A DNA stretch of 64,000 bases, from assembly GCA_051414845.1 (NCBI GenBank), contig CP183313.1, positions 310,001 to 374,000 of the forward strand, written 5' to 3'. The translations under genes and the position numbers were made by a program. Below are positions 51,750 to 59,144 of this stretch, in pieces; the first letter of the stretch is position 1, and every line of letters starts with the position of its first letter. The notes beneath the pieces were generated by a model, which did no database searches, was not told the origin of the DNA, and saw nothing but the letters and a program-made list of their open reading frames with translations. This DNA comes from Simonsiella sp051414845 (lineage in GTDB: Bacteria; Pseudomonadota; Gammaproteobacteria; Burkholderiales; Neisseriaceae).

Positions 51750-52721
51750 ATGGAAATAGACATGACCATTTCCGATTTTCTTCCTGAATTTACACGCTTT
51801 CAGGCAGCCAAAGTATTAATTGTGGGCGATGTCATGCTCGACCGTTATTGGTTTGGCGATGTAAACCGTATTTCGCCTGAAGCCCCTGTGCCTGTTACCA
51901 AAATCAATGAAACAGAACACCGCGCGGGCGGTGCGGCAAACGTGGCGCGCAATATCGCGGCAATGGGCGGACGCGTGGCATTATTATCCATCGTGGGCGA
52001 CGATGAAGCGGCGGATACATTGGATAACTTGTTGAAACAAGACGGTATTGCCAATTATCTGCACCGCAGCAACAGCGCGCCAACGACCTTGAAATTGCGC
52101 GTTTTGGCACGCAATCAACAGCTTATCCGTTTAGATTTCGAAGAAGAACCCGATTCAGGCTGCCTGAAACAAATTAAATTGCAATACAGTGAACTCGTGG
52201 CGCAATACGACGCGATTATCTTGTCCGATTACGGCAAAGGCGTGTTGGGCGAAGTTGCCGACATGATTGCCGCTGCGCGTGCTGCTGGCAAACCTGTGTT
52301 GATTGACCCCAAAGGCGCGGATTTTGCCAAATATGCAGGTGCAACGCTGCTCACGCCAAACCGTGCCGAATTGAAAGAAGCGGCGGGTGGATGGACAAAC
52401 GAAGATGGATTAACCGCCAAAGCGCAGAAAATGCGCCAAGAATTGGGCTTGGAAGCCTTGTTGGTCACACGCAGCGAAGAAGGCATGAGCCTGTATCGCG
52501 CCGAACAAATTGACCACCAAGCCACGCGAGCGCAAGAAGTTTATGACGTTTCGGGTGCAGGCGATACCGTGATTGCGACGATGGGTTTGTGTCTCGCCGC
52601 GGGCTACACACTGCCTGAAGCCATGCACACGGCAAATGCGGCGGCGGGTGTTGTGGTAGCGAAACTGGGCACGGCGGTTTGTTCGTTTAATGAATTGATT
52701 GAAGCGTTGCAGGAAGAATGA
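51750..52721 (+). CDS. hldA: D-glycero-beta-D-manno-heptose-7-phosphate kinase HldA
   Basis: PfkB-family sugar kinase that makes heptose bisphosphate for the lipooligosaccharide core. The 323-residue protein equals the N-terminal half of enterobacterial HldE, without the nucleotidyltransferase half. Motifs: VGDVMLDRYWFG, HRAGGAANVARN, and GAGDTVIATM (catalytic base). A DUS near 52155 encodes SGCLK. The start could be ATG 51750 or Met5 (MTISDFL). Two genes upstream of hldD in the same pathway. Confidence 0.92.
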   Translation: MEIDMTISDFLPEFTRFQAAKVLIVGDVMLDRYWFGDVNRISPEAPVPVTKINETEHRAGGAANVARNIAAMGGRVALLSIVGDDEAADTLDNLLKQDGIANYLHRSNSAPTTLKLRVLARNQQLIRLDFEEEPDSGCLKQIKLQYSELVAQYDAIILSDYGKGVLGEVADMIAAARAAGKPVLIDPKGADFAKYAGATLLTPNRAELKEAAGGWTNEDGLTAKAQKMRQELGLEALLVTRSEEGMSLYRAEQIDHQATRAQEVYDVSGAGDTVIATMGLCLAAGYTLPEAMHTANAAAGVVVAKLGTAVCSFNELIEALQEE

Positions 52722-52756
52722 TTTTCAGGCAGCCTGAAAATATATAACTAACTGAT

Positions 52757-53188
52757 ATGAAAAAATTTATTTTCTTCTTAATAATTGCCGCGTTGGGCAA
52801 TACCGCGTACCACATTGGACAAAAATCGCTGCACGATGTGCCATATAATCCGATGTTGATTTTGAGCGTGTATTATTTTGTGGCGATGATATTGTGCCTG
52901 CTGGCTATGCCTTTGTTTGGTAAAGCAGAAATGGTGCATGTGAGCGAATTATTAAGTAATTGGCGCGTGTGGCTGGTGGCAGTCGGCATATTACTGATTG
53001 AATTGGGATTTTTATTGGCATATCAAGCTGGCGGTTCGGCGCAATGGGGCGGCGTGGCAGTCAATGGGGTGGCTACTTTAATCTTGATTCCGTTGAGTAT
53101 TTTTCTATTTCGTGAAAATTTTTCGTGGACGAAAATGTTCGGGATTGGCATGACTTTATCGGGATTGTATTTTTTAGTGAAAAAATAA
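52757..53188 (+). CDS. Small EamA/DMT-type membrane protein
   Basis: A 143-residue protein with four predicted membrane helices (IFFLIIAALGNTAYHI; ILSVYYFVAMILCLLAM; VWLVAVGILLIELGFLLAY; AVNGVATLILIPLSIFL), a half-size drug/metabolite transporter like those of the SMR or ArnE/F groups. RENFSWTKMFGIGMTLSGLYFL is the typical C-terminal EamA motif. Located between hldA and hldD; a role in glycan precursor transport is possible but unproven. Confidence 0.78.
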   Translation: MKKFIFFLIIAALGNTAYHIGQKSLHDVPYNPMLILSVYYFVAMILCLLAMPLFGKAEMVHVSELLSNWRVWLVAVGILLIELGFLLAYQAGGSAQWGGVAVNGVATLILIPLSIFLFRENFSWTKMFGIGMTLSGLYFLVKK

Positions 53189-53237
53189 TTTCAGGCAGCC
53201 TCTGAAATTCAATTTTGAGAAAAACAAAGGAACAACT

Positions 53238-54242
53238 ATGACCATTATCGTAACAGGCGCGGCGGGTTTTGTTGGCAGCAATATTGTGAAAGCCTTGAAT
53301 CAACGTGGCATTCGCGACATTGTTGCCGTAGATAACTTAACCAATGGCAATAAATTCAAAAACCTAGCCGATTGCGACATCGCGCATTATTTGGATAAAC
53401 ACGAATTTATCCGCCAAGTACGCGAACATCAATTTCCGTACTACGACATCCAAGCCGTGTTCCACGAAGGCGCGTGTAGCGACACGATGAACCACGACGG
53501 GCGTTACATGATGGACAACAACTACCAATACACATTGGATTTGTTGGATTGGTGTCAAGACGAGCGCATTCCGTTTTTGTATGCCTCCAGCGCGGCGGTA
53601 TATGGCAAAGGCGACGTGTTCCGCGAAGAACGTGAATTAGAACAACCACTTAACGTATATGGCTATTCCAAATTTTTGTTTGACCAAGTGGTGCGCGAAC
53701 GCATGAAACAAGGCTTAACCGCACAAGTAGTCGGCTTTCGCTATTTCAATGTGTATGGCATGCGCGAGCAACACAAAGCGCGTATGGCTTCGGTGGCGTT
53801 CCATCATTTTCATCAATATCGCGAACAGGGCTATGTGAACTTGTTTGGCTCATACGAAAACTATGGCAACGGCGAACACAGCCGTGATTTTGTCAGCGTG
53901 GAAGATGTGGTGAAAGTGAATCTGTATTTCTTGGATAATCCTGAAAAATCAGGCATTTTCAATTTGGGTACGGGGCGCAGTCAGCCGTTTAACGATTTGG
54001 CAGCGGCAACGGTGAACGCCTGTCGTGCAGCGGAAGGCAAAGCCAAATTATCGCTAAATGAATTGGTGGAACAAGGGCTTGTCCGTTACATTGAATTCCC
54101 CGACGCGCTCAAAGGTAAGTACCAAAGTTTTACCCAAGCCGACATCAGCGCATTGCGCGGCGCGGGCTATACCGGTGAATTTTATACCGTAGAGCAAGGC
54201 GTTGAGCGTTATGTGGATTGGATGTTGAAAAATTTAGTCTAA
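53238..54242 (+). CDS. hldD: ADP-L-glycero-D-manno-heptose 6-epimerase HldD
   Basis: NADP-dependent epimerase that completes ADP-heptose for the LOS core. The 334-residue extended SDR has GAAGFVGSNIV for the cofactor, YASSAAVYGKG, the catalytic YGYSK at ~140-144, and GFRYFNVYGMREQHK. Ribosome site AAAGGA, 5-7 nt. It lies downstream of the small membrane protein in the hld group. Confidence 0.95.
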   Translation: MTIIVTGAAGFVGSNIVKALNQRGIRDIVAVDNLTNGNKFKNLADCDIAHYLDKHEFIRQVREHQFPYYDIQAVFHEGACSDTMNHDGRYMMDNNYQYTLDLLDWCQDERIPFLYASSAAVYGKGDVFREERELEQPLNVYGYSKFLFDQVVRERMKQGLTAQVVGFRYFNVYGMREQHKARMASVAFHHFHQYREQGYVNLFGSYENYGNGEHSRDFVSVEDVVKVNLYFLDNPEKSGIFNLGTGRSQPFNDLAAATVNACRAAEGKAKLSLNELVEQGLVRYIEFPDALKGKYQSFTQADISALRGAGYTGEFYTVEQGVERYVDWMLKNLV

Positions 54243-54347
54243 CCAAAATAGAGCTGCTTTCAGGCAGCCTGAAATTTAATCCAGCACAAAAAGCATGGAT
54301 TTTTTTCAGGCTGCCTGAAACGGTTTTGTGCTAACATAACGCGCTTT

Positions 54348-54450
54348 TATAGTGAATTCGTTAAAACAGGACAAGGCGATAGCGAGAACCGTGTACGATT
54401 AGTACATCAAGGAGCTAACAACGCTGTACGGGTTTAACGAATTCACTATA
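54348..54450. mobile_element. Correia-like miniature element (103 bp) upstream of gdhA
   Basis: Terminal inverted repeats TATAGTGAATTCGTTAAA and TTTAACGAATTCACTATA enclose a core with CAAGGCGATAGCG, CCGTGTACG and AGTACATCAAGG. Length and TA ends fit short Correia elements. Compared with the copy at 26048-26152, the core is shared but the inner part of the terminal repeats differs. It ends 41 bp before the gdhA start codon, so it may affect its promoter. Confidence 0.85.
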
Positions 54451-54491
54451 CAAGCATTTTCCCTGTTACTTTCTTTGCTAAGGAGCAAAAC

Positions 54492-55829
54492 ATGAGCGAT
54501 TTAAATCAATTGTTTCAAAACATTAAACAGCGCGACCCGAATCAAGCTGTGTTCCATCAAGCGGTAGAAGAAGTATTTGGTAGTTTGCAACCGTTTTTGG
54601 CAAAAAATCCAAAATATACGCAACACGGTTTATTGGAACGCATTGTTGAACCTGAGCGCGTGATTATGTTCCGCGTGTCTTGGGTGGACGACAAAGGTCA
54701 AGTGCAAGTGAATCGCGGCTACCGCATTCAAATGAACTCGGCAATCGGTCCATACAAAGGCGGTTTGCGTTTCCATCCAACGGTAGATTTGGGCGTATTG
54801 AAATTCTTGGCGTTTGAACAAGTATTTAAAAATGCCTTGACCACCTTGCCTATGGGCGGCGGTAAAGGTGGTTCAGATTTCGACCCTAAAGGCAAATCCG
54901 ATGGTGAAGTAATGCGTTTTTGCCAAGCATTTATGAGCGAATTGTACCGCCACATCGGCGCGGATACAGACGTGCCAGCAGGCGACATTGGCGTGGGCGG
55001 TCGCGAAGTGGGCTACTTGTTTGGTCAATACAAAAAATTAACCAACCAATTTACTTCTGTTTTAACAGGTAAAGGTTTGACCTTTGGCGGTAGCTTGATT
55101 CGCCCAGAAGCAACAGGTTATGGCACAGTTTATTTCGCGGAAAACATGTTAAAAACTCAAGGCGACAGCATGGCAGGCAAACGCGTTACCATTTCAGGCA
55201 GCGGCAACGTGGCACAATATGCTTGTGAAAAAGCCATTCAATTAGGCGCGAAAGTATTGACTGTGTCTGATTCAAATGGTTTTGTGAAATTTGCCGACAG
55301 CGGCATGACCGAAGCGCAATTGGCGGCATTGATTGAGTTGAAAGAAGTTCGCCGCGAGCGTTTGGCGGTTTATGCGAAAGAGCAAGGTTTGGAATACTTC
55401 GAAGGCAAACGTCCTTGGGGTGTTGCGTGTGATGTCGCCCTGCCCTGCGCAACACAAAACGAATTGAACGAAGAAGAAGCAAAAACCTTGTTGGCAAATG
55501 GCGTGAAATGCGTTGCCGAAGGCGCGAACATGCCATCAACTTTGGGCGCGGTAGAAGCGTTTATCAATGCGAAAATCTTGTACGCACCAGGCAAAGCGTC
55601 TAACGCAGGTGGTGTGGCAACTTCTGGCTTGGAAATGAGCCAAAATCACATGCACTTGTCTTGGACACGCGAAGAAGTGGACGCAAAACTATTTGATATT
55701 ATGCAAAACATTCACGAAAACTGCGTGGCAAATGGCACAGAAAATGGCTATACCAACTATGTAAACGGCGCGAATATCGCAGGCTTCAAGAAAGTGGCTG
55801 AAGCGATGTTGGCACAAGGTGTTGTGTAA
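54492..55829 (+). CDS. gdhA: NADP-specific glutamate dehydrogenase
   Basis: Assimilates ammonium into 2-oxoglutarate. The 445-residue hexameric enzyme has the substrate motif LPMGGGKGGSDFDPKGKS (catalytic Lys), PAGDIGVGGREVGYL, and the cofactor loop ISGSGNVAQYA. AAGGA lies 7-8 nt before the ATG. Preceded by a Correia-like element, followed by a DUS pair (55843-55880). Confidence 0.96.
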   Translation: MSDLNQLFQNIKQRDPNQAVFHQAVEEVFGSLQPFLAKNPKYTQHGLLERIVEPERVIMFRVSWVDDKGQVQVNRGYRIQMNSAIGPYKGGLRFHPTVDLGVLKFLAFEQVFKNALTTLPMGGGKGGSDFDPKGKSDGEVMRFCQAFMSELYRHIGADTDVPAGDIGVGGREVGYLFGQYKKLTNQFTSVLTGKGLTFGGSLIRPEATGYGTVYFAENMLKTQGDSMAGKRVTISGSGNVAQYACEKAIQLGAKVLTVSDSNGFVKFADSGMTEAQLAALIELKEVRRERLAVYAKEQGLEYFEGKRPWGVACDVALPCATQNELNEEEAKTLLANGVKCVAEGANMPSTLGAVEAFINAKILYAPGKASNAGGVATSGLEMSQNHMHLSWTREEVDAKLFDIMQNIHENCVANGTENGYTNYVNGANIAGFKKVAEAMLAQGVV

Positions 55830-55906
55830 TATTTTCTGATTTCAGGCAGCCTGAAAAACATACAGGCTGCCTGAAATTTTATGAATTTTCCCAAAAGGTA
55901 ATCGAT

Positions 55907-56035
55907 ATGAAAAAGCTTTTATTATGCGGCTTGAGCGCATTCATTCTCAGCGCATGTGCCAGCAACAGCAGCACAGGTAATACAGAAATGTATGGTCAAA
56001 TCAAAGGTGGCATCAAACATTCGCACACGTTTTGA
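55907..56035 (+). CDS. Very small lipoprotein (42 residues)
   Basis: MKKLLLCGLSAFILSAC is a complete lipoprotein signal with lipobox LSAC (Cys17). The mature chain has only 26 residues (ASNSSTGNTEMYGQIKGG, then IKHSHTF). Ribosome site AAAAGG, 8 nt. It lies between gdhA and ldcA. A Cys7 and the MYGQIKGG segment resemble tiny envelope lipoproteins of other Neisseriaceae, as far as I recall. Function unknown. Confidence 0.75.
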   Translation: MKKLLLCGLSAFILSACASNSSTGNTEMYGQIKGGIKHSHTF

Positions 56036-56147
56036 TTCCATCTTTCAGGCAGCCTGAACGTTTTTACTTAATTTGCTGAGATAAATACATTCAAAAACAC
56101 GTTAAAACAATAAAATAAACCATTTACGCAACATCAGGAAAACTTTT

Positions 56148-57353
56148 ATGACTTTAACCCGCCGCCGTTTACTTCAAAGTTCGCTCGTCGTTTCAGGCAG
56201 CACCTTGCTTGCCGCCTGTGGCAGCAGCTCTGCGCCACAAAAACCCACTACCCAATCCAAAACACCGATGAAAACCACCGCACAACCAACGCGCACCCTT
56301 TCAGGCAGCCAAGACAACAGCATGCGCCTATTTGCCTCTTCAGGCTTTTGCGAAGACCCCAGCCGCATTCAGCGCGGTTTAGATTTACTCAGCAATGCAG
56401 GCTTCGCCATCAGCAACCACACCGCTGCTTATCGCCGTTTCCAACGCTTTGCAGGCAGCGACGCAGAGCGCATTGCCGATTTGCAAGAAGTTGCCACAGG
56501 TCGTGTTGCCGCACCCAAAGTATTGATGGGCGTACGTGGCGGTTATGGCGCAGCGCGTTTGTTGCCGCATATTGACTGGGTGAATCTGGGCGCGCGCATG
56601 AAAGAAAAACAAACTTTATTGTTTGGATTTAGCGATGTAACCGCGATTCAAATGGCATTGCTCGCCCAAGGCGGCATGAGCAGTTTCGCTGGTCCAATGT
56701 TGTACAGCGAGTTCGCCAAACCTGAACCGAGCACCTACACCATGGACAGCTTCTCGCGCACCACGACCAACGCGCAATCTACCGTATTCGTATCAGGCTT
56801 CCAAAGCAGCCGCCCGCGCCAAGCGGCAGGCATTTTGTGGGGGGGCAATTTAAGCGTCGTCGCTTCACTCGTTGGCACGCCATATATGCCCAATATTCAA
56901 GGCGGCTTGCTGTTTTTAGAAGACGTATCCGAGCAGCCTTATCGCATTGAACGTATGTTGCAAACGCTGCATTTGGCAGGCATTTTGCGCAAACAGCAAG
57001 CGATTATTCTCGGCGACTTCCGCATGGGCAACATTCGCGACACTTACGACAGCAGCTACGATTTAAATACCGTCGCCCAAATCATCGCGCGAGTATCGGG
57101 CGTGCCCGTGTACAGCGGTTTTCCGTTTGGTCACATCGCCAACAAAACCACATTCCCATTAGGCGCACACGCGCAGCTCAATCCTGATAGCAATGGTGGC
57201 TACTCGATTACCTTCAGTGGCTATCCAACGATGAACGCCAATACTTTGAATTTAAGCGCATTGATTCCGCCGCCGCCAGTCATTGATATAAGTATTTTTG
57301 GTGGCGAAACTGCAGAAACGCCGAGCAGCGGTGCAACAGATGGTGAGTTTTAA
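56148..57353 (+). CDS. ldcA: LdcA-type muramoyltetrapeptide carboxypeptidase (S66), lipoprotein
   Basis: Removes the terminal D-Ala from muropeptide tetrapeptides. The 401-residue protein has a twin-arginine-like TRRRLLQSS, then a lipobox LLAAC (Cys24), so it is probably an exported lipoprotein, unlike cytoplasmic enterobacterial LdcA. It has RGGYGAARLLPHIDW, the nucleophile elbow GFSD (Ser162), GGNLSVVASLVG with LFLEDV (Glu), and GFPFGHI (His), so the triad is present. A run of seven G (56839-56845) codes for WGG. The C-terminal ~45 residues are Pro/Ser-rich. Confidence 0.88.
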   Translation: MTLTRRRLLQSSLVVSGSTLLAACGSSSAPQKPTTQSKTPMKTTAQPTRTLSGSQDNSMRLFASSGFCEDPSRIQRGLDLLSNAGFAISNHTAAYRRFQRFAGSDAERIADLQEVATGRVAAPKVLMGVRGGYGAARLLPHIDWVNLGARMKEKQTLLFGFSDVTAIQMALLAQGGMSSFAGPMLYSEFAKPEPSTYTMDSFSRTTTNAQSTVFVSGFQSSRPRQAAGILWGGNLSVVASLVGTPYMPNIQGGLLFLEDVSEQPYRIERMLQTLHLAGILRKQQAIILGDFRMGNIRDTYDSSYDLNTVAQIIARVSGVPVYSGFPFGHIANKTTFPLGAHAQLNPDSNGGYSITFSGYPTMNANTLNLSALIPPPPVIDISIFGGETAETPSSGATDGEF

Positions 57354-57406
57354 ATTATTGATTAATATGAAATAAGATGTTTACTGAAAGTTTTCAGGCA
57401 GCCTGA

Positions 57407-57529
57407 AATTCATCTTGCAAACACGCCAGTACCGCCGCTACTTTCACCGATTGCACCCGATGCGGCGTAACCGCAAACAGCGACACGCGCGGCAACAACC
57501 ATTCAGGCAGCACAATGTTCAGCCTGAAA
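57407..57529 (-). pseudogene. LysR-family regulator, C-terminal fragment
   Basis: The minus strand reads NIVLPEWLLPRVSLFAVTP ... SVKVAAVLACLQDEFQAA and a stop at the DUS: the end of a LysR effector domain (LPEW..P...L.AV.P). The piece before it is at 58757-58930, on the other side of the IS5-type element, and reads up to LLDSGSLK, the place where this one continues. No intact DNA-binding domain remains. Confidence 0.75.
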
Positions 57530-57588
57530 CCTTTGCCCCCCAAAAAAACCTCTAAATTCCCTCCATCAAGAATTCAGAGGATTTTTCC

Positions 57589-58624
57589 ATGTCCAGCTTC
57601 TTCTACCAATCAACACAAACCCTACTCAACCAATACGCCGACCGTTTCCCTTTACCTAAAATCACCCAACTTTTGGATTGGCAAGTCATTGAACAAACAC
57701 TCGCCAGCCATAAAGTTCGCTATGTGCGCGACAACGGCGGTCGCCCCGCTTACCCCTTGTTACCCATGTTCCGCGCGGTTTTGCTCGGGCAATGGCACAG
57801 TTTATCCGCCCCCGAATTGGAGCGCAGTTTGGTGATCCATTTGGATTTCATCCTCTCTTGCCAATTTCCCGATGAGATGAATTTGCCCGACCATAGCACA
57901 CCCAACTGTTTCTGTAACTGGTTTAATTCAAGAGGGCTTGGCAAATGAACTGCATCAAGAAATCAACCGACAACTCGCCCACAACCAACTCAAAGTAGAA
58001 AAAGCACAAACCGCAATTGTGGACGCGACCATTATCCAAACCGCAGGCGGGAAACTCAAAAAATCCATTGAAGTCAATGAAAGTGAAGAAATTGTCCAAA
58101 CGCCGACCAGCAAAGACAAAGACGCAAGATGGACAATCAAAAGCAAGCATTGGTATTAGGGCTACAAACTTCATGCGCGGTGCGATGAAGAAGGCTTTAT
58201 AGAGCAAATTCACGTTACGCCAGCCAATGCATCTAATGTAAATCATTTGGAAACCGTGTTGGACAAGGTTGAACACGGAGTCAAAGTGTATGCAGATAAA
58301 GGCTATGACAGTCAATCCAACCGCGAATTTTTGGAGAAAAATCAATTAATGGACGGCATTATGTGTGAAGCGCACCGCAATAAACCTTTGACGCGTGAAG
58401 ACATTGGGCGCAATAAGGAGCTGGCAAAAATCCGTTATCGGGTGGAACAGAGTTTTGCCATTTTGCACTGTATATTCAGATGTAAACGGAGTGAGTGTGT
58501 TGGCTTGGAAAGGGTCAAAGGGTAGTTGGGGTTGAAAGTGATTTGTTTGAATTTGCTTAAAGCGGCGAACAAGTTAAGGCTTGTTGCGCTGATTACGGTG
58601 CTTATTGTGCCCATTGCTGCCTGA
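57589..58624 (+). pseudogene. IS5-family transposase, frameshifted with two stops
   Basis: Starts MSSFFYQSTQTLLNQYADRF and has YPLLPMFRAVLLGQWHSLS, then a frameshift near 57929 (NWF to IQEGLANELHQEI). It continues through VEKAQTAIVDATIIQTAG (first catalytic Asp), TSKDKDARW, a TAG at 58157-58159 within WY*GYKLH, then VYADKGYDSQSNREF (second Asp), YRVEQSFAILH (Glu) and another TAG at 58523-58525, ending VLIVPIAA. Clearly inactive. Resembles IS1106-type transposases of Neisseria. Confidence 0.88.
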
Positions 58625-58737
58625 AGGAGCATAAGGCAGCCTGAAATAGGGCTGTTTGGGTGGGGTGTTTGTGTTTGTTGAGGTTGGTTTGGGTTGTTTG
58701 GGGTTGGAATGATGAAAACCCCAAAACCAGTGGGTTG
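58625..58737. other. IS 3' non-coding tail
   Basis: Gene-free end of the IS5-type element, with a T/G-rich stretch (GGTTGGTTTGGGTTG) and a DUS-like CAGCCTGAAA at 58636. Nothing else recognised. Confidence 0.5.
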
Positions 58738-58756
58738 TTTTGGGGGGGCAAAGGTT

Positions 58757-58930
58757 TCAGGCTGCCTGAATCGAGCAAATCCACCACATCGCCCCACAAT
58801 TCCAGCGATACGCCCAAACCTGCCGCCGTCAAATGCCGTAGCGCAAACAAATTGCCGCCGTGCCACGCATTGTCCACGTGCAAAAAATAGCGTTCATCGC
58901 CATGTGCCAATTCAAATCGCATGGGCAATA
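58757..58930 (-). pseudogene. LysR-family regulator, effector-domain fragment
   Basis: Minus strand: FELAHGDERYFLHVDNAWHG ... NLFALRHLTAAGLGVSLELWGDVV ... LLDSGSLK. This is the typical LysR block (GLG, LDSG.L) before LPEW, and joins the fragment at 57407-57529 once the IS is removed. Its N-terminal part, including the helix-turn-helix, is gone and is replaced by unrelated plus-strand coding sequence from about 58936. Confidence 0.72.
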
Positions 58931-58935
58931 CATTC

Positions 58936-59082
58936 AGACAAGGCGGCGACGATGTGTTGTTGAATACGGATGGTTTGCCTGCTGATATTGTCTTGCCCGA
59001 TTTGGCGGCAGCGATTGCTGATGATGTGGAGAAAAAGCGCATTTATTCCAACGCTTTACGGTATCGAATTAAGTTTTGCTGA
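58936..59082 (+). pseudogene. C-terminal fragment of an unidentified gene
   Basis: In-frame plus-strand residues GDDVLLNTDGLPADIVLPDL ... EKKRIYSNALRYRIKFC and a stop at 59080-59082. No start codon with context; it abuts the truncated LysR fragment. It looks like the tail of an enzyme brought in by a deletion, but I cannot name the family. Confidence 0.4.
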
Positions 59083-59089
59083 ATGAATA

Positions 59090-59125
59090 AAAATGCTGCC
59101 TGAAAACATTTTCAGGCAGCATTTC
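59090..59125. terminator. Bidirectional DUS-pair terminator after leuS
   Basis: AAAAATGCTGCCTGAAAAC and its inverted copy TTTTCAGGCAGCATTTC: the same hairpin design as at 24259-24297. Confidence 0.7.
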
Positions 59126-59144
59126 ATCATTTCAAATCAAAACA

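Larger units (their letters stand above)
57530..58755 (+). mobile_element. IS5-family element (IS1106-like), defective
   Basis: Ends ACCTTTGCCCCCCAAAA (57529-57545) and TTTTGGGGGGGCAAAGGT (58738-58755) form terminal inverted repeats of about 17 bp. The identity extends outwards into DUS-like GCCTGAAA on both sides, which may reflect insertion in a DUS. It contains a broken transposase gene and about 130 bp of downstream sequence. Inserted in a LysR gene. Confidence 0.82.

Noticed and set aside
56528..56640. Suspected loss of the catalytic Ser in LdcA because the RGGYG block is followed by Ala-Ala
   Set aside because: The nucleophile of this family lies in the later GFSD elbow, which is present as Ser162.
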